64,000 nucleotides of DNA, taken from the NCBI RefSeq assembly GCF_024172185.1, contig NZ_JAMZEC010000001.1:5352001-5416000 (forward strand), written 5' to 3'. The number at the start of each line of letters is the position of its first letter. Within the stretch, counting starts at the first letter, position 1. The stretch comes from Nonomuraea roseoviolacea subsp. carminata (GTDB taxonomy: Bacteria; Actinomycetota; Actinomycetes; Streptosporangiales; Streptosporangiaceae). Position numbers and translations under genes: made by a program. Below the pieces are notes generated by a model. The model saw only the letters and a program-made list of their open reading frames with translations, made no database searches and was not told the DNA's origin. Positions 58,946 through 64,000 of the stretch are shown one piece after another.

Positions 58946-59891
58946 GCCGTACCGGGAGTGTGACGTGGCGCGGCGGGTCGTCCTCGCCGGACAGGCGGCG
59001 GAACAGCAGCTCCGCCGCGATCCGGCCCATCCCCGCCGGGTCCTGCGCCACCACCGTCACCCCCGGCGTCAGCAGGTCGGCCAGCTCGAAGTCGTCGAAC
59101 CCGGCCAGCGCGAGCGGCCGTCCCTCCAGCGCCCGCAGCGCCGTCACCGTGAGCCGGCCGTTGCCCGTGAACAGCGCCGTCGGCGGCCGGTCCAGGGACA
59201 GCATGCGCTCCAGGTCGGCCCGGACCGAGCCGGGCGTGGGCGTCCGCATCGCGACCAGCCGCTCGTCGTACAGGTGGCCCATCGCGGAGCGGTAGCCGTG
59301 CAGCCGCCGCGCGGCCGTGAAGATCGACGGGTCGTCGCCGAGGAAGGCGATCCGGCGGTGCCCGTGCGCGAGCAGGTGCCGGGTCACCAGCACGGCGCCG
59401 CCCGCGTTGTCGCACAGCACGGTGTCCACGTCGAGCCCCGGCCCCGGCGGCCGGTCCGCGAAGACCGCCGGCGTGCCCGCCTCCAGCTCCTGGCGCAGGT
59501 ACGAGTGGTCGTGCCCGGCCGGGACCATGATGAGCCCGTCCACCCGGCGCGCGCAGAACGTGCGCACCAGCTCGCGCTCCCGCGCCGGGTCCTCGCTCGA
59601 CGAGGCGCTCAGCAGCAGGCAGCCCGCGCCGATGACGACGTCCTCGACGGCCCGGCCGAGCACCGAGTAGAAGGGGTCGGCGAGGTCCTCGATGACCAGG
59701 CCGACGGTGGACGTGCGGCCGGCGCGGAGCACTCGCGCGCTCTCGTTGCGGCTGTAGCCGAGGCGGTCGATGGCCTCACGCACCCGCTCGGCCGTGGCCG
59801 GGTGGACGCCGGGTTCGCCGTTCACCACCCGGGACACGGTCTTGAGCGCCACCCCGGCGGCCGAGGCCACGTCCTTCATCGTCGGTCTCAC
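58911..59891 (-). CDS. LacI-family regulator with matching distant operator
   Basis: 326 residues. HTH MKDVASAAGVALKTVSRVVN with the LacI hinge helix ESARVLRAGRTST, then a RbsB-like effector domain (TVGLVIEDLADPFYSVLGRA, FARRVDGLIMV-like ARRVDGLIMVPAG, ALAGFDDFELADLLTPGVTV). GTG 59891 is chosen over ATG 59909 because TTGTCC-N17-CATGAT puts +1 on it (leaderless). The operator GACAACGTTGTC overlaps its -35. The same core sits before the CUT1 operon at 44140, so that operon is a probable target. Confidence 0.9.
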   Translation of the reverse strand: MRPTMKDVASAAGVALKTVSRVVNGEPGVHPATAERVREAIDRLGYSRNESARVLRAGRTSTVGLVIEDLADPFYSVLGRAVEDVVIGAGCLLLSASSSEDPARERELVRTFCARRVDGLIMVPAGHDHSYLRQELEAGTPAVFADRPPGPGLDVDTVLCDNAGGAVLVTRHLLAHGHRRIAFLGDDPSIFTAARRLHGYRSAMGHLYDERLVAMRTPTPGSVRADLERMLSLDRPPTALFTGNGRLTVTALRALEGRPLALAGFDDFELADLLTPGVTVVAQDPAGMGRIAAELLFRRLSGEDDPPRHVTLPVRLIPRGSGELPP

Positions 59892-59897
59892 GCCTGG

Positions 59898-59933
59898 ATC
59901 ATGTCCCATGCCGGTGAGGCGGACAACGTTGTC
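59898..59933 (-). promoter_or_regulatory. LacI gene promoter with GACAACGTTGTC operator
   Basis: TTGTCC (59926-59921), 17-bp spacer, CATGAT (59903-59898), GTG six nt later. The palindrome GACAACGTTGTC (59922-59933) overlaps the -35, suited to autorepression. Confidence 0.75.
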
Positions 59934-59977
59934 ACCCGGGTTGGCGGGTTGACCTTGCGGAGCCGGGCCCTGCTACC

Positions 59978-59996
59978 TTAGGTAAGGCTTACCTAT
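59978..59996. promoter_or_regulatory. Iron box (DmdR/IdeR operator)
   Basis: TTAGGTAAGGCTTACCTAT matches the consensus TTAGGTTAGGCTAACCTAA at 16 of 19 positions and is itself an almost perfect palindrome. It lies 22 bp before the FhuF-like gene, next to a possible TTGACC -35 at 59949-59954. Confidence 0.88.
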
Positions 59997-60018
59997 TGAT
60001 TTCGGGAGTGTGGGCGGC

Positions 60019-60702
60019 GTGGCGGTGACCGAGGTGCGCGACGTTACCGGGGTGCTGGAACGCGTCGCGGCCGAGCGGGGCGGGGTGATCGGGGTGCCGC
60101 CGGGGCTCACCGTCACGCCCGACGCGACCTGGACGCCCGCGACCGAGCTGCTGCGCGCGCCGTACCCGCTGCTGGAGGAGCTCGTCGGGCAGACCGCGGC
60201 CCGCTGGGACGCCCCCCGCCACGTCGGCGCGGCGCTGTTCTGGAAGACCTACGGCTACTGGCACACGCTGCCGATGGCGCTGGCCTGGGCGCTCGGCGGG
60301 CCGATCCCGGTCATGCCGCTCGCCGAGACGTACTTCAAGGTCTCCGAGGCGGGGGTGACCATCGGCGCGACGCGGGTGCGCTGGGGCTCCGGGCCGGAGG
60401 CGATCCGCGAGGCGCTGGAGGAGTCGCAGGCGCCGCTGGTGCGGGTCCTCAGCGGGATGGCCAAGGTGGGGGAGCGCACGCTGTGGGGCTCGACCGCCGA
60501 GGCGTTCGCCCACCCGCTGACCCTCATGGTGCCCGGCGACTACATGGCGCTGCTGCGCGCGATCGGGCGGCCGGTCGACGGGCTCGTCGAGCCCGCCGGC
60601 GACGCGTACTTCCGCAGGACCTGCTGCCTGTGGGTGACCCTGCCGGACGTGGAGCCCTGCGGAAGCTGCTGCGTGCTGAAGCCGCGCCCCGGAACCGCCT
60701 GA
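60019..60702 (+). CDS. FhuF-like ferric-siderophore reductase, [2Fe-2S]
   Basis: 227 residues from GTG 60019 (GGGAG 10 nt upstream; GTG 60010 and 60025 are alternatives). The C-terminal CC-x10-C-x2-C cluster (RRTCCLWVTLP, then PCGSCC) is the FhuF iron-sulfur ligand set, and GAALFWKTYGYWHTLPMALA matches the family core. It would reduce Fe3+ from imported siderophores, so it complements the importer at 10.5-14.5 kb. The iron box explains its regulation. The stop is followed by short CTGATC repeats. Confidence 0.87.
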   Translation: MAVTEVRDVTGVLERVAAERGGVIGVPPGLTVTPDATWTPATELLRAPYPLLEELVGQTAARWDAPRHVGAALFWKTYGYWHTLPMALAWALGGPIPVMPLAETYFKVSEAGVTIGATRVRWGSGPEAIREALEESQAPLVRVLSGMAKVGERTLWGSTAEAFAHPLTLMVPGDYMALLRAIGRPVDGLVEPAGDAYFRRTCCLWVTLPDVEPCGSCCVLKPRPGTA

Positions 60703-60742
60703 TCGCCCGATCCACCTGATCCGGCTGATCCGCCTGGTCCGG
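60699..60742. repeat. 9-bp CTGATCCGG-type repeats at a stop codon
   Basis: CTGATC spans the stop TGA at 60700-60702, then CTGATCCGG (60716), CTGATCCGC (60725) and CTGGTCCGG (60734) follow in tandem. Confidence 0.75.
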
Positions 60743-60753
60743 GGCGCCCGGCG

Positions 60754-61437
60754 TCAGGCGACGGCCTCGTCGGCGAGCGCGGCGGCCCCGTCGGCACGGG
60801 CCGCGGCCCCGTCGGCGGGCGGCGCCATGTCGTCGAGCGGGCGCAGCTCGTCGGCGTAGCTGACCGAGACGCGGCGCATCACGCCGGTGCCGTCGATCGA
60901 GTACTGCCCGAGCCGCCACAGCGGCGGCGAGTAGGCGTGGATCGAGACGCTGCCGTGCGTGGCCCCGGTCAGCCGGTGGATGTGGTCCGGGCCGAACGAG
61001 AACGAGCGCCCCTCCGGCACCACCGTCTCCAGGTGCTCGCCGCCGATGCGCGGGTTGCACTCCAGCAGCGCGCCGCGCACCACGTGGACCGCGCCGGACG
61101 ACACGTCGTGGTCGTGCCAGCCCGTGTCGTCCTCCGGGCGCCAGCACAGCAGCCACACGTCCACGTACGCGTCCCGGTAGAGCGAGGCGTAGTGCCGCCC
61201 GCCGTCCTCGGGGAAGTCCACCTCGTGCTCCCACTGCTCGGGGCGGGCGGCCAGCGTGTCGACCAGCTCGCGCAGCTCGCGCCGGTCGAGGGCGCGCTCG
61301 GGCAGGTCCAGGGCGCGTTCGGGCAGGTCGGCGCAGACACCCCCGTCCTGGGTCTGGCGCGCGTTGCCGTGGTCGATGTCCGGGTTGCCGGGCGTGGCGG
61401 TCATCGGGCCGATGGTCGGTTCGGTGCCCTCGTTCAC
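60754..61437 (-). CDS. Cysteine-dioxygenase-type (cupin thiol dioxygenase) protein
   Basis: 227 residues. Cupin core with metal ligands in TGWHDHDVSSGAVHVVRGAL (His-x-His) and the later GPDHIHRLTGATHGSVSIHA, of bacterial CDO/thiol dioxygenases that oxidise cysteine or 3-mercaptopropionate to the sulfinate. N-terminus (to ~residue 50) is low-complexity and has a 7-residue tandem LPERALD; the C-terminal tail has repeated ADGAA/ADEA. GTG 61437 overlaps the upstream amidohydrolase TGA (GTGA), and AGGAGA is 6 nt upstream, so the two are coupled. Confidence 0.85.
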   Translation of the reverse strand: MNEGTEPTIGPMTATPGNPDIDHGNARQTQDGGVCADLPERALDLPERALDRRELRELVDTLAARPEQWEHEVDFPEDGGRHYASLYRDAYVDVWLLCWRPEDDTGWHDHDVSSGAVHVVRGALLECNPRIGGEHLETVVPEGRSFSFGPDHIHRLTGATHGSVSIHAYSPPLWRLGQYSIDGTGVMRRVSVSYADELRPLDDMAPPADGAAARADGAAALADEAVA

Positions 61438-62316
61438 GTACGAGTCTCCTTTCTGGCGAGCAGACGACGGGGGTTGGTGACCCGGATGGCGTGCGCGGCG
61501 GCCTCGCCGAGGCCCGGGTCGGGTGCGGTGGCGTAGGGGGCGTCGGAGCCGTTGACGACGACGTCGACGCCGAGCTCGCGGACGATCGCGTCGATCGCGC
61601 GCGGGCCGTACGAGGAGGTCTCCACGAAGAAGCCGGGATCGACCCGGCCGCGCCCGCCGCCGCCCCTGGCGATCAGCCGCTCGGAGTGCAGCGGCGCGAG
61701 ACCGGCCAGCAGCGCGAAGCACACGCGCAGGCCGGGGTGGCGGGGGCGGACGACCGCGTGGAAGTAGTGCCAGGCGGCGTGCATCTGCTGCACGTACGGC
61801 ACGACGGCCGGCCACCACGACGGCGCCTCGGCCGGCTGCGGCGCCTCGCCGGCGCGGGGCGGCGCGGCCGGGCCCGGATGGACGAACAGGGGCAGGTCGC
61901 GGTCGGTGAGGACCTTCAGGAGGCGGTCGTCGGGCAGCGCCGTGGCGGGGATCGGCAGCCGGGAACCCCCGGTCGAGGTCGCGCGCCAGCCGGTCGGGGT
62001 CGGGGTCGCTGTGGCAGGTGGCGGCCCACGCGCCGTACGGCTCCCCGAGGCCGAGCGCCCCCTCGTGGTAGGCGTCGATCAGCGGCCAGGACTCCTCGGG
62101 CGGCAGGAACTCGATGCCGAGCGGGCTCGACAGCGACACCAGCGCGAGGTCGAGCCCCGTGGTGTCGCGGGGGCCGTGGTCGGCCGGGTCGACCTCGTAC
62201 GGGGGTTCGCCGTCGAGGTGGAGGGTCCAGCCGTCCAGGTGGGGAGGGGTCGTGCGGGCGCGCAGCGCCTCGATGAACTCACCCGTCCACAGGTGCTGGT
62301 GCACGTCCACGGCCAC
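61434..62316 (-). pseudogene. Amidohydrolase-family protein, frameshifted
   Basis: The N-terminal part from ATG 62316 has the metal motif VDVHQHLWTGEFIEAL and ALVSLSSPLGIEFLPPEES and runs to about 61965 in one frame. The rest is in another frame: LPIPATALPDDRLLKVLTDR, LPLFVHPGP, then MHAAWHYFHAVVRPRHPG, DPGFFVETSSYGPRAIDAIV and VVNGSDAPYATAPDPG, ending TGA 61434. The break lies near the GGGGGTTCCCGG run (about 61960-61975), where one base is extra. Joined, it would make about 294 residues, full length. Either a real inactivation or a sequencing error; the intact motifs favour error or recent mutation. Confidence 0.8.
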
Positions 62317-62388
62317 GGTCGATCGCCTCCTCCCCGTATTTCCTACTGATAATATAGGTTACTGATCGCATGTTGTGTGACGAAGGGG

Positions 62389-62428
62389 GTGAATCGCTTC
62401 AGTGATACGGTTCAGTGAACCGCTTCAC
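62389..62428. promoter_or_regulatory. Two LacI-type operators
   Basis: GTGAATCGCTTCAG (62389-62402) and GTGAACCGCTTCAC (62415-62428), both near the GTGAANCGNTTCAC palindrome, with the overlapping dyad GGTTCA-G-TGAACC (62409-62421). They lie between the amidohydrolase/CDO operon and the LacI gene at 62498 and could control both. Confidence 0.7.
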
Positions 62429-62497
62429 CTCGCGCCTGTCAACGGGTGTTCCCCGGCGGTACGGGTTTCTGTCGGCGGCACGCAATAAGCTGATCCA

Positions 62498-63487
62498 ATG
62501 CCCCGGAAGAGAGCGACGATCCGGGAAGTGGCCAAGGCGACCGGTCTGTCGCCGGCGGCCGTTTCCTACGCGCTGCGCGGCCTGCAGGTCTCGGAGGAGA
62601 CCATGGAGCGGGTGCGCGCCGCGGCGACAGAGCTCGGCTACGAGGCCGACCCCATCGCCCGGGCCCTGGCCAGCGGGCGCACCGGCATGATCGGGCTGCT
62701 GTGCGGCTCCCTCGAAGACCTCTGGCAGCAGTCGCTCGCCGTCGGCATCAGCCGGGGTCTGCGGGAGAAGGACCGCTACGCCCTCATCCTCGACGCCGTC
62801 GGCGACCCGGCCCGCGAGCGGGCGCTCGCCCAGCAACTGCGCGACCAGCGGGTCGACGGCATGATCGTGCAGCCGGTCGACCCGGCGGCGCCGTTCTGGC
62901 CGGAGCTGTGCGAGTCGGTGCCCGTCGTGGCGATCGGCGACTCGCTGGCCGGCACGGCCGCCGAGGTCGTCTTCGACAACCGCAGCGGCGTCACGCTGGC
63001 CCTGGAGCACCTGCGCGAGCTGGGCCACCGCCGGATCGCGGTGCTGACCCCGACCCGGGCCAGCACGCCCGACCGGCCCGCCGACGTCCACGTGACGGCC
63101 GAGGCCGAGCGGCTCGGGCTCGACATGGAGGTGGTCACCGCCGCCCACGGCCTGGCCGCCGCCACCGAGGCCGCGCAGCGCGCGCTGCGCCCGGGCGGCC
63201 CCACGGCGGTGTTCTGCTTCTCCGACTCGATCGCGTACGGCGTCTACGCGGCGGCGCGGGAGCTCGGCCTGTCGATCCCCGGCGACGTCTCGGTCATGGG
63301 CTACGACGACCACCCGATGTCCGGGCTGCTCACGCCGGGGCTGACCACCGTCGACTGGAACATCGACGGCATCGTGAAGGCGGCGGTCCGGCTGGTGTCG
63401 GCAGCCGCCGACGGGGGCGCCCGGCGCCGCCGGGTCGTCCAGAAGCCGACGCTCAAGGAACGCGGCTCGGTCCGCGACCTGACCTGA
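62498..63487 (+). CDS. LacI-family regulator
   Basis: 329 residues. HTH TIREVAKATGLSPAAVSYAL with hinge DPIARALASGRTG, then effector domain (GMIGLLCGSLEDLWQQSLAV, VDGMIVQPVDP, ALEHLRELGHRRIAVLT, DVSVMGYDDHPMSGLLTPGL). ATG 62498 is leaderless: TAAGCT (62486-62491) then 6 nt. Divergent from the CDO/amidohydrolase operon; the paired operators in the gap make that operon the likely target. Confidence 0.92.
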   Translation: MPRKRATIREVAKATGLSPAAVSYALRGLQVSEETMERVRAAATELGYEADPIARALASGRTGMIGLLCGSLEDLWQQSLAVGISRGLREKDRYALILDAVGDPARERALAQQLRDQRVDGMIVQPVDPAAPFWPELCESVPVVAIGDSLAGTAAEVVFDNRSGVTLALEHLRELGHRRIAVLTPTRASTPDRPADVHVTAEAERLGLDMEVVTAAHGLAAATEAAQRALRPGGPTAVFCFSDSIAYGVYAAARELGLSIPGDVSVMGYDDHPMSGLLTPGLTTVDWNIDGIVKAAVRLVSAAADGGARRRRVVQKPTLKERGSVRDLT

Positions 63488-63509
63488 CGGCCCGGTCGCG
63501 GACGGGCGG

Positions 63510-64000
63510 TCAGGCGCCGTCCCTCAGGAGGGCCAGGAGCTGTTTCGTGTGGCCCGGCAGCTCGACCTCCGCCAGGCCCGTGATGAGGTCCCGCAGCGGC
63601 ATGGGCTGATCGACCAGGACCGTGTCCTTGGACAGGAGCAGCGTGGGCACCGGCGTGTCGAGTTCGGCCTCGCCGAGCGCCGGCCCGCCGAGCGCGCGCA
63701 GGGCCTCGCCCTGGCGGCGGACGCGGTCCCGGAGGCCCGCGCCGCCGCCGGTCGTCGTGATGACGCGGCCGATGGTCCACGTGTCGAGCGCCATGCGGTT
63801 GTCGTACGTCGTGTTGACCCCCGAGGCGACGGAGGCGGCGGCGGCGATGGTGGCCGCGGTGACGAGGGCGACGTGCGCCAGGATCTGGTCGGCGTCCCAC
63901 TCGCCCGGCGGCGGGCCGGGGCTGGGGTCGCCGGAGCTGGCCACCGTGGCGGCGGCGTCGAGCAGGGCGCGGTAGGCGTCCCGCAGCGGGGTGGTGTCCA
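63510..64000 (-). CDS. DinB/mycothiol-dependent isomerase-like protein (5' end outside window)
   Basis: The frame is open to the window edge (DTTPLRDAYRALLDAAATVA runs into GEWDADQILAHVALVTAA). The W-x-x-x-x-x-LAHV motif with a His ligand is that of DinB_2/MDMPI_N four-helix-bundle proteins, several of which are mycothiol-dependent. The C-terminal end (PMPLRDLITGLAEVELPGHT) is soluble. Function not assignable without the N-terminus. Confidence 0.6.
   Translation of the reverse strand, partial: DTTPLRDAYRALLDAAATVASSGDPSPGPPPGEWDADQILAHVALVTAATIAAAASVASGVNTTYDNRMALDTWTIGRVITTTGGGAGLRDRVRRQGEALRALGGPALGEAELDTPVPTLLLSKDTVLVDQPMPLRDLITGLAEVELPGHTKQLLALLRDGA

Noticed and set aside
55384..59295. 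1303-codon plus-strand frame over the SorC, ArsR and MFS genes
   Set aside because: It runs antisense and out of frame through three genes with clear motifs; a GC-rich artefact.

Overview
This window is high-GC chromosomal DNA from a filamentous or soil actinomycete. Evidence: extreme G/C in codon third positions, GTG and TTG starts, many leaderless genes, DmdR/IdeR-type iron boxes, an acylphosphatase-smc-ftsY block, a SigR-like sigma factor and an actinobacterial LuxR/ATPase regulator. The gene set would suit Streptosporangiales (for example Nonomuraea-like), but I cannot fix the genus from sequence alone. No rRNA, tRNA, CRISPR array, insertion sequence or prophage was recognised.

Layout. 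1-7.2 kb: edge of an MFS gene divergent from a LysR regulator, then acylphosphatase, a small coiled-coil protein, smc and ftsY. 7.2-10.6 kb: an unusual cassette of a 24-residue peptide gene, a 15-bp hairpin, a TPR protein and an MFS exporter. 10.5-14.5 kb: a ferric-siderophore ABC importer (ATPase, two permeases, and a divergent binding lipoprotein) sharing an iron box. 14.5-19.1 kb: a Cds1-like cysteine desulfhydrase, an ECF sigma factor of SigR type without an adjacent RsrA, an MEDS/HATPase protein, and an EamA exporter divergent from an XRE-cupin regulator. 19.2-27.3 kb: a small hypothetical, a NodB deacetylase lipoprotein, DUF2461, a DUF2079 membrane protein, an 845-residue membrane protein and typA.

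27.5-33.3 kb: a giant LuxR-type STAND regulator with low-complexity insertions and an in-frame minisatellite, flanked by two short proteins resembling only the N-terminal part of AMP-binding enzymes, then an alpha/beta hydrolase. 33.3-36.7 kb: a structured non-coding stretch, an aldehyde dehydrogenase, a decayed M14-peptidase remnant and a secreted coiled-coil protein. 36.9-44 kb: GH1 beta-glucosidase with a TetR regulator, an aldo/keto reductase divergent from a MerR regulator with two MerR-type promoters, a penicillin-binding-protein homologue that has lost all three catalytic motifs, and an ABC exporter.

44-56.4 kb: two sugar systems. A three-gene CUT1 importer (+) carries a LacI-type operator whose 12-bp core recurs at the promoter of a LacI gene about 15.8 kb away. 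Facing it is a long minus-strand operon under a SorC-type regulator: CUT2 binding protein, ATPase, permease, two FGGY kinases, a histidine-phosphatase-family protein and a D-2-hydroxyacid dehydrogenase. 56.6-64 kb: ArsR-like regulator and MFS exporter, the LacI gene, an iron-box-controlled FhuF-like reductase, a cysteine-dioxygenase-like gene translationally coupled to a frameshifted amidohydrolase, a second LacI gene, and the edge of a DinB/mycothiol-dependent-isomerase-like gene.

Common themes: tightly overlapping operons (ATGA, GTGA, TTGA), regulator genes with TANNNT-N6-(A/G)TG leaderless starts, and short tandem repeats placed across or just after stop codons at five loci.
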